This document shows positions 26,155-36,037 of a stretch of DNA of 64,000 nt, in pieces. Made by a program: the position numbers and the translations under genes. How positions within the stretch are numbered: position 1 is the first letter of the stretch; the number at the start of each line of letters is the position of its first letter. The DNA lies in contig JAFYVE010000029.1 of the NCBI GenBank assembly GCA_017549285.1, positions 1 to 64,000 on the forward strand, in the 5' to 3' direction. This DNA is from Clostridia bacterium. Its GTDB lineage: Bacteria; Bacillota; Clostridia; Oscillospirales; Acutalibacteraceae. The notes beneath the pieces were generated by a model. That model had not been told where the DNA came from. It saw only the letters and a program-made list of their open reading frames with translations, and made no database searches.

Positions 26155-27426
26155 ATGAAGACTTTAAAAGAATTTACAAAAGAAGAACTTTCGGCATTTG
26201 TTGCTGAGAATCAGAAGCGTTATGAAACAATCAAGGCTCAGGGACTTGCAATTGATATGTCAAGAGGTAAACCCTCTCCCGTACAGCTTGATATGGCTTT
26301 TGAAGATTTCAAAGAAGCTTTTGAAATTACAGATTATTACAGCAAAACAGGTTTTGACTGCAGAAACTACGGTCTTCTTGACGGTGTGCAGGAAGCTAAG
26401 GAGCTTTTCGCTGAACTTCTCGGTGTTGAAACAAAGAATATCATTATGGGTGGTAACGCAAGTCTTGAGCTTATGTTCAGCTTCATTTCACAGTGCTGGA
26501 GCCACGGTATCGGCGGATGCAAGCCCTGGAGTCAGCAGGAAGACGTAAAATTTATCGCTGTTGTACCCGGTTATGACCGTCATTTCGGCATTGCTGAATA
26601 TTTCGGAATAAAGATGGTCAATGTACCCATCAGTGCAACAGGCCCCGATATGGATAAGGTTGAAGAACTTATCAAAGACCCCTCAGTAAAGGGTATGTTC
26701 TGTGTTCCCAAGTATTCAAATCCCGACGGTTTCACATATTCCGAAGAAACTGTTGAACGTCTTGCAAAAATGAAACCTGCAGCACCCGATTTCAGAGTAA
26801 TCTGGGACAATGCTTACATCATCCACGAAATCTACGAAGAAGGCGACGAACTCGCAAATATCTTCGATTACGCAAAGAAGTACGGCACAGAAGATAACTT
26901 CGTTGAATTCTGCTCAACTTCAAAAATCACTTTCCCCGGTGCTGGTATCTCAGCTCTTGCCGCATCAGACAACAATATAAAAGAAATTCTTAAGAGACTT
27001 ACAATTCAGATAATCAGCTACGACAAAATGAATCAGCTCCGTCACGCTAAGATGTATCCCACAGTTGACCATCTCAAGGCTGTTATGAAGAAACACGCAG
27101 CAATTATGCGCCCCAAATTTGATGCTGTTCTTTCAATGCTTGAGAAAGAACTCGGCGGACTTGGTATTGCTTCTTGGCATAAGCCCGGCGGCGGATACTT
27201 CGTTTCACTCAATGTTGACACAGGCAGCGCAAAATATGCAGGTCAGCTTTGTAAGGAAGCAGGTCTTACACTCACAGGCGTGGGCGCAACATTTCCATAT
27301 AAGAATGACCCCGAAGATAAGAACATCAGAATTGCACCTTCTTATCCTTCAGTTGAAGAGCTTGAAAAGGCTGCTGAACTTCTTTGCGTGGCTGTCAAGC
27401 TCGCAGCAGCAGAGGCACTGTCATGA
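26155..27426 (+). CDS. PLP-dependent aminotransferase, class Ic aspartate aminotransferase-like
   Basis: A 423-residue fold-type I aminotransferase. The catalytic lysine is in [13 protein letters not shown]; other cofactor contacts are the Asn/Asp region [11 protein letters not shown] and [10 protein letters not shown]. The N-terminus ([13 protein letters not shown]) and the overall length fit the subfamily of putative aspartate aminotransferases sometimes called type Ic, rather than classical AspC or AlaT. It would interconvert aspartate (or a related amino acid) and 2-oxoglutarate. The stop overlaps the ispF start by 4 bp (ATGA). Confidence 0.88.
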   Translation: MKTLKEFTKEELSAFVAENQKRYETIKAQGLAIDMSRGKPSPVQLDMAFEDFKEAFEITDYYSKTGFDCRNYGLLDGVQEAKELFAELLGVETKNIIMGGNASLELMFSFISQCWSHGIGGCKPWSQQEDVKFIAVVPGYDRHFGIAEYFGIKMVNVPISATGPDMDKVEELIKDPSVKGMFCVPKYSNPDGFTYSEETVERLAKMKPAAPDFRVIWDNAYIIHEIYEEGDELANIFDYAKKYGTEDNFVEFCSTSKITFPGAGISALAASDNNIKEILKRLTIQIISYDKMNQLRHAKMYPTVDHLKAVMKKHAAIMRPKFDAVLSMLEKELGGLGIASWHKPGGGYFVSLNVDTGSAKYAGQLCKEAGLTLTGVGATFPYKNDPEDKNIRIAPSYPSVEELEKAAELLCVAVKLAAAEALS

Positions 27427-27899
27427 TAAGGGTCGGTCACGGTTACGATGTGCACCGTTTTGCTGAAAACAGAGATCTGTTTTTAGGCGGTGTGAAAATA
27501 GATTATGAAATGGGTCTTTTAGGTCATTCCGATGCCGATGTACTTCTTCACGCAGTCAGCGATGCACTTTTAGGTGCAGCGGCACTCGGTGATATAGGTC
27601 AACATTTCCCCGACAGCGATGAAAGATATAAGGGGATCGACAGTATGATACTTTTAAGACACGTTGTCGATTTACTTAATGAAAAAGGCTATACGGTAGG
27701 CAATATTGATGCCACCGTAATAGCTCAGAAACCGAAAATAGGAAAGTTTACCCATCAGATGGCTGAAAATATTGCTTCTGCTTGCAGAATTGATGCAGAC
27801 TGTGTCAATGTAAAAGCCACAACCGAAGAAAATCTCGGTTTTACGGGAAGACTTGAGGGAATATCCTCTCACGCAGTTTGTCTTATTGAAAAAAATTAA
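27423..27899 (+). CDS. ispF: 2-C-methyl-D-erythritol 2,4-cyclodiphosphate synthase
   Basis: A 158-residue MECDP synthase of the non-mevalonate isoprenoid pathway. Typical motifs are GHGYDVHRF (metal Asp and His), [33 protein letters not shown] and [13 protein letters not shown] at the C-terminus. The frame is open 13 codons further upstream inside the aminotransferase gene, but ATG 27423 exactly matches the family N-terminus MIRVGHGYD. No other isoprenoid gene is nearby. Confidence 0.96.
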   Translation: MIRVGHGYDVHRFAENRDLFLGGVKIDYEMGLLGHSDADVLLHAVSDALLGAAALGDIGQHFPDSDERYKGIDSMILLRHVVDLLNEKGYTVGNIDATVIAQKPKIGKFTHQMAENIASACRIDADCVNVKATTEENLGFTGRLEGISSHAVCLIEKN

Positions 27900-27919
27900 A
27901 AGCTCAGGCGGTGATTTGA

Positions 27920-28822
27920 TTGAAATTTCTTGGTTTGCTTTCAATTACAGATACCCTTGTCTCCACGTGGGATAAGTTTGCAGGTGCTGTAATGAGTCTG
28001 AATTCACTTAAGGACGTGCTTGATATACTGTTTGTTGCAGTTCTTATCTACGCCCTTATAATCCAGATGAGAAAAACACAGTCAATCCAGATAATAAAAG
28101 GCGTTGCACTTGTTGCTGTTCTTTACCTCGTTGTTAATATTTTTGAAATGAATGCGAGTAAATTCATTTTCAGTAATGTTTTTAGCGACCTGCTCATAAT
28201 TCTTGCAATTGTTTTCAGCGGTGAAATCCGTCAGGCTCTTGAAAGAATGGGACAGAAACGTAATTTTGCATTTCTTTCGTTGTTCAGCTCAAAAGGTGAT
28301 AATGAAGAAACATATGACGTTATCAATAACGTCTGTCGTGCATGCGGTGAAATGAGTGAACAGAAAGTCGGCTCACTTATCGTTTTTCAGAGAAAGTCAC
28401 TTCTCGGTCACCTCACAAGACAGAGTGTGCCTATTGATTCCTGCGTCACAACAGAAATGCTTCTGAGTATTTTCTATCCCAAAGCGGCACTTCACGACGG
28501 TGCAATCGTTATAAAAGACGGCAGAATTGTTGCTGCAAGATGTGTTGTTCCTCTCAGAAACGAAAAGGAAGTAACCGAACACGTCGGCACACGTCACAGA
28601 GCAGCTATGGAAGTTTCTTTGCGTACTGATGCAATTGCAGTTGTTACAAGTGAAGAAACAGGCATCATTTCGATTGCAAAGGATGGCAAACTTCACAGAG
28701 GTCTTTCCGATGCAGAGCTCCGTGAAATCCTTGCAGCACTTCTTATCGGTTCGGATGATGATGTTGATTCAGGCAGAAAGAAGTTTTTATTCAGAAAATC
28801 AAAGGGGGAGAAAACAAAATGA
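27920..28822 (+). CDS. cdaA: Diadenylate cyclase CdaA
   Basis: A 300-residue c-di-AMP synthase. Three N-terminal membrane helices (about 33-52, 58-74 and 84-100) are followed by the DisA_N-type cyclase domain with the hallmark DGAIVIKDGRIVAA and GTRHRAAMEVS motifs. It makes c-di-AMP from two ATP at the membrane, controlling potassium and cell-wall homeostasis. I read a TTG start at 27920, with a GGTGA site 7 nt upstream; no ATG or GTG gives the conserved N-terminus. The end overlaps cdaR by 4 bp. Confidence 0.95.
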   Translation: MKFLGLLSITDTLVSTWDKFAGAVMSLNSLKDVLDILFVAVLIYALIIQMRKTQSIQIIKGVALVAVLYLVVNIFEMNASKFIFSNVFSDLLIILAIVFSGEIRQALERMGQKRNFAFLSLFSSKGDNEETYDVINNVCRACGEMSEQKVGSLIVFQRKSLLGHLTRQSVPIDSCVTTEMLLSIFYPKAALHDGAIVIKDGRIVAARCVVPLRNEKEVTEHVGTRHRAAMEVSLRTDAIAVVTSEETGIISIAKDGKLHRGLSDAELREILAALLIGSDDDVDSGRKKFLFRKSKGEKTK

Positions 28823-29838
28823 GTAATGCTCCCGTGAAAAAAGAACATAAAAAGAAAACTCTCAATGATCTGATGAACAACAATAAATTCGTGTTGCTTC
28901 TCTCAATCATTATCTCATTCCTTATATGGGTTGCTGTTGCCATGTATGCAAGTCCCGAGGAATCATATACGATTTATAATATCCCTATTACCGTAAACAC
29001 CGAAAACAGCCTTGTTTCGCAGAAAGGTTACAAGACTTTCTGGCAGAGTGACGAGGCAATTGATGTTACCGTTACGGGGCCGAGATATCTTATTACTTCT
29101 CTCACACCTGATGATATCCTTGTTTCGGCAAACCTCAACACAGTTGATTCGTCAGGTGTTTCACAGCTTGCGCTGAGAGTCAGCCTCAGACAGGAGAGTC
29201 AGGATATAACAATTTCACAGCAGTCAAGAACTCACGTTGAGATATATTTTGACACAGAGCTTGAAAAAGAAGTGAATATCTATCTTGATAAAAACGTTTT
29301 TGAAGATAAAATTGCAGAAGGCTATGAACTGCGTTCAAGTGAGCTTCCTGTTACATCCGTAAAAATCACGGGTCCTGCAACCGAAGTAAATAAGGTAATC
29401 CGTGCCGAAGCTGCACCTGTCCTTCCGGATGAGCTTATGTTTGAAACATCAACAATTCCTCTTAACCTGAGTCTTCAGGGCAACAGCGCATCTGAAACTG
29501 TTTCAATCAATCAGTATGTAAAACTTGTTGAAGAGCAGGAATTCTTTGTGAAAGCAAATATTGACAGATTGGCAGAGCTTAAGCCTGCGGTTGAATTCAC
29601 AGGTGACAAAACAGGTGAAGTTACGGTTGATTTCAATACAGAAGTCATAACGGCTAAAATTGATACGGAATTCAGTTTCGAGGGCACAGAGCTTCCTCTT
29701 TTGACAATTGATTATTCAACCCTTGCAGAGGGGATAAATAAATTCAATATAAAAGCCGGTGAAATTGAGCTTCCCGAGGGTGTGAAAATACTTGATGAAA
29801 AAGCTGAATTCGTTATAACAGTTAAACTTACAGTGTAA
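28819..29838 (+). CDS. cdaR: YbbR-domain protein, CdaA regulator
   Basis: A 339-residue protein with a basic cytoplasmic N-terminus, one membrane helix (about 23-44, FVLLLSIIISFLIWVAVAMY) and about four YbbR-like beta domains outside the cell. YbbR proteins bind and modulate CdaA, and the ATGA overlap with cdaA supports this. In Bacillus glmM follows; here glmM is absent and glmS lies 24 kb away. Confidence 0.9.
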   Translation: MSNAPVKKEHKKKTLNDLMNNNKFVLLLSIIISFLIWVAVAMYASPEESYTIYNIPITVNTENSLVSQKGYKTFWQSDEAIDVTVTGPRYLITSLTPDDILVSANLNTVDSSGVSQLALRVSLRQESQDITISQQSRTHVEIYFDTELEKEVNIYLDKNVFEDKIAEGYELRSSELPVTSVKITGPATEVNKVIRAEAAPVLPDELMFETSTIPLNLSLQGNSASETVSINQYVKLVEEQEFFVKANIDRLAELKPAVEFTGDKTGEVTVDFNTEVITAKIDTEFSFEGTELPLLTIDYSTLAEGINKFNIKAGEIELPEGVKILDEKAEFVITVKLTV

Positions 29839-29866
29839 TCTGAATTTCTGAAAGGAGTGACGGTCA

Positions 29867-31270
29867 ATGCATAAAAAGTTTATAAGTCTTACAGCTGTTC
29901 TGCTTGTTGTTTTAGCTGTTTTCAGCGGATGCGATGTGTTGACCTTCAATTCTGCAGAAAACCTTGTAAGACCTCCCCGACTCCCCGGTGATGACGGTGC
30001 GCTTCAGAGCGCTTTTGAATCAGCTATTGCCGATGAGGGGGAATATATTCTCAGATATCCCACATCGGGTGAGCACAGGTCAGCGTTTGTCCGTTATGAC
30101 TGTGACGGTGACAAGAGTGACGAAGCATTTGTTTTCTATTCTCTTAAATCAGAGGAAATGTCTGTCAATATGTATTTTCTTGATTATGAAGACGGCAAAT
30201 GGATACCCCGTGAAACAACTCCCGGTGAAGGAAATGATATCCATTCCGTTGAATTCACCGACCTTAACGATGACGGAATAAGTGAAATCCTTGTAGGCTG
30301 GAGTTCTCTCGATTCAAAAAGCAACAAAAAGCTTTCGGTTTACTGCTCGGGGGAAGACAAGTCCGGAATGGATTTCAAGATGCTTGTGATTGAATCATAT
30401 ACAAATATGTTCACGGTTGACCTTGATGATGATGGGGAAAGAGAAATCCTTCTTGCATACATCAATTCAACTTCCGACACATATACAACAGAGGCAAGAC
30501 TTCTCAAAATGTCATCTCAGGGAAATGATTATCAGATAACTGCAGTAGGGCAGGTAAGTCTTTACTCCGAAATGACAGCAGTCAATTCAATATCAGCAGG
30601 TTGGTCAATGGGCCGGAAATATGTTTATATTGATGAAGCTGCAGGTGACACATATCTTACTGAAATCCTTTACTGGGATAACGAAAAAAACAGCTTGTCA
30701 ACGGCATTCCCTGTGGATGTTCTCTCTGTTGCAGGCTGTCCCACAAGCAGATCGCTTCCTCTCAACTGTGAGGATGTTAACAAGGACGGAGAAATTGAAA
30801 TCCCCGTCACAAAACTTATGAAAAACAGCTCGGTTATAAGAAAAACTCTTCCTGCAGATATGTCTGCATCCGAGGAGAATATCTATATTATAAGCTGGAA
30901 GAAATATAACGGCGGTGATTATCAGACCGTTGACAGTTATATAAGTAATGAAGATGACGGATTCCGTTTCAGGTTTGATGATGAACTGATGGCAGACTGG
31001 AGTGTTATGTTCTATCCTGATGAATGTATAACCCAGTTCTTTATGCCTTCCGGAACGGATAACGACAATCCTGAAAATGAAATTGCAGAAAAAGAAACCG
31101 ATCTTCTGTTCACAATCAAGGCTGTTCCTCTGACCGAAACTGTCAGTGTGGGTACTTATCTCACATCGGGAAAAGATTATAAATATACCTGTGAAATAAC
31201 AGAAGTCGGTGAAAATGCAGGACTTACACGAAGTGTTATTGTTTCTTACTTTCTACCCCAAGGAGTGTGA
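29867..31270 (+). CDS. Lipoprotein with FG-GAP/VCBS-like repeats
   Basis: A 467-residue exported protein. The signal peptide ends in VFSGC, a lipobox with Cys22 as likely anchor. The body carries spaced Asp-rich loops, DCDGDKSDEAFVFY, DLNDDGISEILVGW, DLDDDGEREILLAY and DVNKDGEIEIPVTK. These are characteristic of FG-GAP/VCBS calcium loops in beta-propeller proteins. No enzyme motif is visible. It lies 3 nt upstream of a response regulator and its histidine kinase, so it could feed a signal to the kinase. That link is by context only. An AAAGGAG site precedes ATG 29867. Confidence 0.8.
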   Translation: MHKKFISLTAVLLVVLAVFSGCDVLTFNSAENLVRPPRLPGDDGALQSAFESAIADEGEYILRYPTSGEHRSAFVRYDCDGDKSDEAFVFYSLKSEEMSVNMYFLDYEDGKWIPRETTPGEGNDIHSVEFTDLNDDGISEILVGWSSLDSKSNKKLSVYCSGEDKSGMDFKMLVIESYTNMFTVDLDDDGEREILLAYINSTSDTYTTEARLLKMSSQGNDYQITAVGQVSLYSEMTAVNSISAGWSMGRKYVYIDEAAGDTYLTEILYWDNEKNSLSTAFPVDVLSVAGCPTSRSLPLNCEDVNKDGEIEIPVTKLMKNSSVIRKTLPADMSASEENIYIISWKKYNGGDYQTVDSYISNEDDGFRFRFDDELMADWSVMFYPDECITQFFMPSGTDNDNPENEIAEKETDLLFTIKAVPLTETVSVGTYLTSGKDYKYTCEITEVGENAGLTRSVIVSYFLPQGV

Positions 31271-31273
31271 GTT

Positions 31274-31981
31274 ATGAAAAGAGTTCTTATTGCAGAAGAT
31301 GAAGCCGTAATAAGAGATTTTATTGTAATCAATCTGAAAAGAAACGGCTATGAAGTTGTTGAGGCTGAAAATGGCAGGGTTGCTATTGAAAAATACGATG
31401 AATGCAACGGTGATTTTGATATAGCGCTCCTCGATATAATGATGCCTGAGGTTGATGGCCTTGAAGTATGCAAGTATTTAAGGCAGAAAAGCAGCACCAT
31501 AGGCATAATGATGCTTACTGCAAAATCTCAGGAGATGGATAAGGTCACAGGTCTTCTTGTAGGTGCTGATGACTACGTAATCAAGCCGTTTTCACCAAGT
31601 GAACTTATGGCAAGAATTGATGCCATTTACAGACGTGTTTCACTCAATAAAGATGTTGAAGAAAAGAATAAAAAGACAAGCGATATTATGGTGAGCGGTG
31701 AATTTACGCTCAATATGAGAACACGCAGTCTTCTTAAAAACGATGTTCCCGTTGAACTCACTCAGGTTGAGTTCCAGATAATGGAATATTTTATGAGCAA
31801 TCCCGGAGTTTCATTGTCAAGACTCGATATTCTCAGATATGTCTGGGGCGATGATTACTACGGTGATGAAAAAGTTGTAGATGTCAATATGCGACGTCTG
31901 AGGCTCAAAGTTGAGGATGATTCTTCAAATCCCGAGCATATTGCAACAGTATGGGGACTCGGTTATAAGTGGGTGCCCTGA
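31274..31981 (+). CDS. OmpR-family response regulator
   Basis: A 235-residue two-component regulator. The receiver domain (1-120) has the acidic pair in AEDEA, phospho-acceptor Asp in LLDIMMPEVDG, the switch Thr in MLTAKSQ and Lys in YVIKPFSP. The C-terminal winged helix (about 140-235) includes LTQVEFQIMEYF, DVNMRRLRLKVE and the end GLGYKWVP. It is encoded directly before its kinase. Confidence 0.95.
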   Translation: MKRVLIAEDEAVIRDFIVINLKRNGYEVVEAENGRVAIEKYDECNGDFDIALLDIMMPEVDGLEVCKYLRQKSSTIGIMMLTAKSQEMDKVTGLLVGADDYVIKPFSPSELMARIDAIYRRVSLNKDVEEKNKKTSDIMVSGEFTLNMRTRSLLKNDVPVELTQVEFQIMEYFMSNPGVSLSRLDILRYVWGDDYYGDEKVVDVNMRRLRLKVEDDSSNPEHIATVWGLGYKWVP

Positions 31982-32005
31982 TAAAAATGTAAAGGAGTGA
32001 AACAG

Positions 32006-33424
32006 ATGCGTTCCGGCGGTATTACAAGACGATGGGTTGTAACTACTCTGAGTTTTATCATATTTATTCTTGTTGTTGTCAATGTCAGCGCATCCGTTTC
32101 AATCAAAAGCTATTACTATGCGATGGCAGAAAACACCATCGATTCAAAAGTGCAGAAAAACGCTGTCCAGACTTTTTTCAAGAACTATATTGATTCCGAT
32201 AAAAGGCTTTTTGAAGAGGGTGCGAGAGAGTTTGTTGAAAACTTCGGTTACAGACATCTGATGCACGTATGGGCAGTTTCCGATGACGGTGATATCCTTG
32301 TTTCTTCTGCAGGTTTCTATGTTGACGATGCTGTTGATATTCCCGATTACACGGAGGCATCCGCATCTGAAACGGGAACAGCTATCTGGACGGGTTATAA
32401 CAGTCAGGGCGAAAAAATAATGGCAAAAACGTTCATTGTCAATAATTCCGACGGCAGTCAGGCAGGCGCAATCAGACTTATAGTTTCCCTGCAGGATATG
32501 GACAGACAGCACATAAAATACACCGTTTTTATTTCGGCGCTGTGTCTTCTTGCGTTTGCGCTCGTTGCAGTATCGGGTATGTTCTTTATCCGTTCAATCG
32601 TGCGTCCCGTTGTAAGGATAAACGAAACAGCAAAGCTTATTGCAAAAGGTGATTTCAACGCACGTGTTGAAAGTACCGATAACAATGACGAAATCAGCGA
32701 GCTGTGTGATACCGTAAACTATATGTCAGAAGAAATCGCACGTTCCGATAGAGTTAAGAATGATTTCATTTCAACCGTTTCGCACGAGCTGAGAACTCCT
32801 CTTACCGCAATAAAAGGCTGGGCTGAAACAATAAGGGATATCGGTGACGAAGAAATGACTGCCAAGGGCATTGAAGTCATCATCAGTGAATCAGACCGTC
32901 TTTACGGTATTGTTGAAGACCTTCTTGACTTCTCAAAAATGCAGAGCGGCAGAATGGTAAAAAGAGCTGAACCCGTTGATATGATTCAGGAACTCAACAA
33001 TGCTGTAGCCGTGTTTGATGACCGTTCAAAACGTGACGGCATATCACTCATTTATACTTCTCCCGAAGAAACAGCGCCAATGACAGCTGACAGGAGTCTT
33101 ATAAAACAGGTTTTTGCAAATATTCTTGACAATGCATTCAAATATACGGGGCAGGGCGGCAGAGTTGCCGTTTTTGCCGAAGTTACAAACGAAAATGTTA
33201 TAATTTCAATTGCTGATACAGGTTGCGGTATTTCAAAAGAAGACCTGCCTCACGTAACTGAAAAATTTTATAAAGCAAATATGTCTGTAAGGGGTTCAGG
33301 TATCGGACTTGCCGTTGTTGATGAAATAGTAAGACTTCATAACGGCAGACTCGATGTTGCAAGTACCGTAGGTAAAGGTACTGTTGTAACAGTGATTTTC
33401 CCCATTGACGGAAAGGATGATTAA
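32006..33424 (+). CDS. Membrane sensor histidine kinase
   Basis: A 472-residue kinase from ATG 32006, 8 nt behind AAAGGAG; a GTG three codons earlier lies inside the ribosome site. Two membrane helices (about 10-32 and 170-195) enclose an extracytoplasmic sensor domain. A HAMP segment follows (SIVRPVVRINETAKLIAKGDF), then the phospho-acceptor His in STVSHELRTPLTAIKGW, and the ATPase boxes NILDNAFKYT, ISIADTGCGIS and GSGIGLAVV. It should phosphorylate the regulator encoded just upstream. Confidence 0.94.
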   Translation: MRSGGITRRWVVTTLSFIIFILVVVNVSASVSIKSYYYAMAENTIDSKVQKNAVQTFFKNYIDSDKRLFEEGAREFVENFGYRHLMHVWAVSDDGDILVSSAGFYVDDAVDIPDYTEASASETGTAIWTGYNSQGEKIMAKTFIVNNSDGSQAGAIRLIVSLQDMDRQHIKYTVFISALCLLAFALVAVSGMFFIRSIVRPVVRINETAKLIAKGDFNARVESTDNNDEISELCDTVNYMSEEIARSDRVKNDFISTVSHELRTPLTAIKGWAETIRDIGDEEMTAKGIEVIISESDRLYGIVEDLLDFSKMQSGRMVKRAEPVDMIQELNNAVAVFDDRSKRDGISLIYTSPEETAPMTADRSLIKQVFANILDNAFKYTGQGGRVAVFAEVTNENVIISIADTGCGISKEDLPHVTEKFYKANMSVRGSGIGLAVVDEIVRLHNGRLDVASTVGKGTVVTVIFPIDGKDD

Positions 33425-33426
33425 TT

Positions 33427-34485
33427 ATGGCTGAAAAAAATAAAGAAATAAATCCCAGACTCGGAAAAGCAGGCGGTCAGGCTCTTATGGAGGGCATTAT
33501 GATGAACGGTCCCGAAGGTGCTGCTATGTCTGTGAGAAAAACAGACGGTTCAATAATCACAGTCCCCAAGGAGTTTACTCATATAAGAGATAAAGTGAAA
33601 TTCTTAGGACTTCCTGTTATAAGAGGTATTGTCAATTTCGTAGAATCAATGCTTCTCGGGTATAAGTGTCTTATGGAGTCTGCAGAGCTCTCGGGACAGC
33701 TTGAACTTGAAGAAACAGAAGAAGAAATGTCAAAGCTCGATAAGTGGCTCAGCGACCATTTCGGCCCTAAAATGATGGCAATTATCTCAGGTATTGCTAT
33801 GGTGCTTGGTGTTGTGCTCTCTTTCTTCCTCTTTGTTTATGTTCCTTCAATCATAGTAAGACTTTTTGATACTCACGTTTTGGGTGACTTTATGCTCAAC
33901 AATGCTATGCGTCCTCTTATTGAAGGTATCATAAGAATTGCAATTTTCATCGGCTATCTTGCCGCTGTAACAAATATGAAAGACATCAAACGTGTGTTTA
34001 TGTATCACGGAGCTGAGCATAAAACAATTTTCTGCTATGAAGCAGGTGAAGAGCTCACGGTTGAGAATGTAAAGAAGTATTCACGTTTCCATCCCAGATG
34101 CGGAACAAGCTTTATGTTCATTATGCTTATCTTCTCAATCCTTGCTTCATCGGCTCTTGCAGTTATTCTCAAACAGTTTCCCAACCTTATGATAAACGGT
34201 GTTCATATCCTCAATGTCACATGGGCTTGGTCAATTATAAAGATTCTTGTTCTTCCTCTTGTAATGGGTGTGGGCTATGAATTCCTCAAATTCTCAGGCA
34301 AATACAGCGAAAGCAAAGTTATGAAGGTTCTTATTGCTCCCGGACTCTGGATGCAGAGACTCACAACAAAAGAGCCCGAGGATGATATGATTGAAGTAGG
34401 TATTACAGCTCTTAAGGCTGTAACAGAAGGTATTACTTCACAGGAAAACACAGAAACTGCTGACGAGGAAAAGGAAAGTGACTGA
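33427..34485 (+). CDS. yqhQ: YqhQ family membrane protein (DUF1385)
   Basis: A 352-residue protein with the conserved start GGQALMEGIMMNGPEG, four to five membrane helices in the middle, HGAEHKTIFCYEAG and FHPRCGTSFM, and a short acidic tail. This is the YqhQ (DUF1385) family, which has no settled function. It starts 2 nt after the kinase stop and overlaps prmC by 8 bp, as in many Firmicutes where yqhQ, prmC and prfA are neighbours. Confidence 0.92.
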   Translation: MAEKNKEINPRLGKAGGQALMEGIMMNGPEGAAMSVRKTDGSIITVPKEFTHIRDKVKFLGLPVIRGIVNFVESMLLGYKCLMESAELSGQLELEETEEEMSKLDKWLSDHFGPKMMAIISGIAMVLGVVLSFFLFVYVPSIIVRLFDTHVLGDFMLNNAMRPLIEGIIRIAIFIGYLAAVTNMKDIKRVFMYHGAEHKTIFCYEAGEELTVENVKKYSRFHPRCGTSFMFIMLIFSILASSALAVILKQFPNLMINGVHILNVTWAWSIIKILVLPLVMGVGYEFLKFSGKYSESKVMKVLIAPGLWMQRLTTKEPEDDMIEVGITALKAVTEGITSQENTETADEEKESD

Positions 34486-35332
34486 TTTAAAAGCACTTGT
34501 GAATGAAGCGGCAGAAAAGTTTGTTACAAGCGATGCCCCGGAAGTTGATGCCTGTGAAATTTTAAAAAAAGTAACAGGATTTTCCCGTCACGATATACTT
34601 ATGCAGCCCGTAAGGGAAGTGAGTGAAGAGAAACTTTCACTTTTTGATTCATTTATTGAAAAAAGAGCGACGGGATATCCTCTGCAGTATATCCTCGGTG
34701 AATGGGATTTTTACGGCAACACGTTTTTTGTGTGTGAAGGTGTTCTGATTCCCCGTAACGAAACCGAGCAGATTGCCGATGAAGCCTGTCAGTTTCTTAA
34801 AAATAAAAAAAACAAGGTCGTTTTTGACCTGTGTTCAGGCAGCGGATGTATAGGACTTTCTGTTGCAGTCAACAATCCCGATTGTGAAGTGTATCTGTTT
34901 GATATTTCCCCCGAGGCACTTGAATGCTCAAAGAGAAATACAGAGAAACTTGCCCTTGACAATGTTAAGATTTTTGATTATGATATTTTTCACGGTTTTG
35001 AAAAAACGGGGCTTCCTGCACCCGATGTGATTATTTCAAATCCGCCTTATGTAACAAAAGAAGAGTATATGACTCTTCAGACAGAGATTTTCTATGAACC
35101 TGAAACAGCAATAGTCTGTGAGGGTGACGGACTCAATTTTTACAGATGCATCTGTGAAAAATGGTTGCCCTATATGAATGATGGCGGTTTCTTTATGTTC
35201 GAAAGCGGAGAAGAGCAGCCTTCTCAGATAGTTGATATTATAAAAAACAGCAAAGACTTTGATATTAATAATTATAATGTAATATGCTGTGACGATATGT
35301 ACGGCGTATGCCGTTTTGTAAAAGGAGGTTAA
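34478..35332 (+). CDS. prmC: Release factor glutamine methyltransferase
   Basis: A 284-residue S-adenosylmethionine-dependent enzyme that methylates the GGQ glutamine of peptide release factors. It has an N-terminal helical domain and a Rossmann methyltransferase domain with VFDLCSGSGCIGLSVA and the catalytic NPPY motif in ISNPPYVTKEE. The start is GTG 34478, inside the end of yqhQ. The partner prfA is not adjacent. Confidence 0.94.
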   Translation: MTDLKALVNEAAEKFVTSDAPEVDACEILKKVTGFSRHDILMQPVREVSEEKLSLFDSFIEKRATGYPLQYILGEWDFYGNTFFVCEGVLIPRNETEQIADEACQFLKNKKNKVVFDLCSGSGCIGLSVAVNNPDCEVYLFDISPEALECSKRNTEKLALDNVKIFDYDIFHGFEKTGLPAPDVIISNPPYVTKEEYMTLQTEIFYEPETAIVCEGDGLNFYRCICEKWLPYMNDGGFFMFESGEEQPSQIVDIIKNSKDFDINNYNVICCDDMYGVCRFVKGG

Positions 35333-35335
35333 ACA

Positions 35336-36034
35336 ATGCTTTTTGATATTATGGATTACATCAGAAACGGTGAATATGCACTTCTTCTTGTAAACCTTGC
35401 TTCAATCGCATTTGTAGTTTTCTGCACTTCTCCCGTGCATGAGTTTGCTCACGCCTGGACTGCAGTAAAACTCGGTGATGATACTCCCAGACTTCAGGGC
35501 AGACTCACACTCCGTCCTATGGCTCATATTGACCCTATAGGTGCGATTATGATTTTCCTTGTGGGTTTCGGCTATGCAAAGCCTGTCCGTGTGAATATGC
35601 ATAACCTTAAAAACGGCAGAAAGAGTTTTGCTCTTGTAGCTCTTGCCGGTCCCGTTTCAAACCTCATAATGGCTCTTATTTTCACATTCCTGCAAACACT
35701 CATTTATGTTGTTGCAGTAAATACTTCGTTACCCATTGTTGTTTATTCTGTATTCGGAAGCTTTTTCAGCTTTGCCGCATCAATCAATATTTCACTTGCA
35801 GTATTCAATCTTCTTCCCATTCCTCCTCTTGACGGTTCAAGAATTGCAAATCTTATTCTTCCTTCAAAATTCTATTTCACAATAATGAAATATGAAAGAT
35901 ATATTATGATAGGTATGTTTGTTCTTCTGTGGACAGGCATTCTCACAATACCTCTTTCATTACTTTCGGGACTTGTATCTGCAGGTATTGATTTTATTGC
36001 AGAACTTCCTTTTAAACTGATAGGACTGTTATAA
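35336..36034 (+). CDS. Site-2 protease family (M50) membrane metalloprotease
   Basis: A 232-residue membrane protein of the minimal site-2 protease type. The zinc motif HEFAHAW is in helix 2 and NLLPIPPLDGSRI supplies the late Asp ligand. Five to six membrane helices are visible. Such proteases (YwhC group) cleave membrane substrates within the bilayer; the target is unknown. It sits 3 nt before scpA, a pairing frequent in Firmicutes. Confidence 0.92.
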   Translation: MLFDIMDYIRNGEYALLLVNLASIAFVVFCTSPVHEFAHAWTAVKLGDDTPRLQGRLTLRPMAHIDPIGAIMIFLVGFGYAKPVRVNMHNLKNGRKSFALVALAGPVSNLIMALIFTFLQTLIYVVAVNTSLPIVVYSVFGSFFSFAASINISLAVFNLLPIPPLDGSRIANLILPSKFYFTIMKYERYIMIGMFVLLWTGILTIPLSLLSGLVSAGIDFIAELPFKLIGLL

Positions 36035-36037
36035 TCT

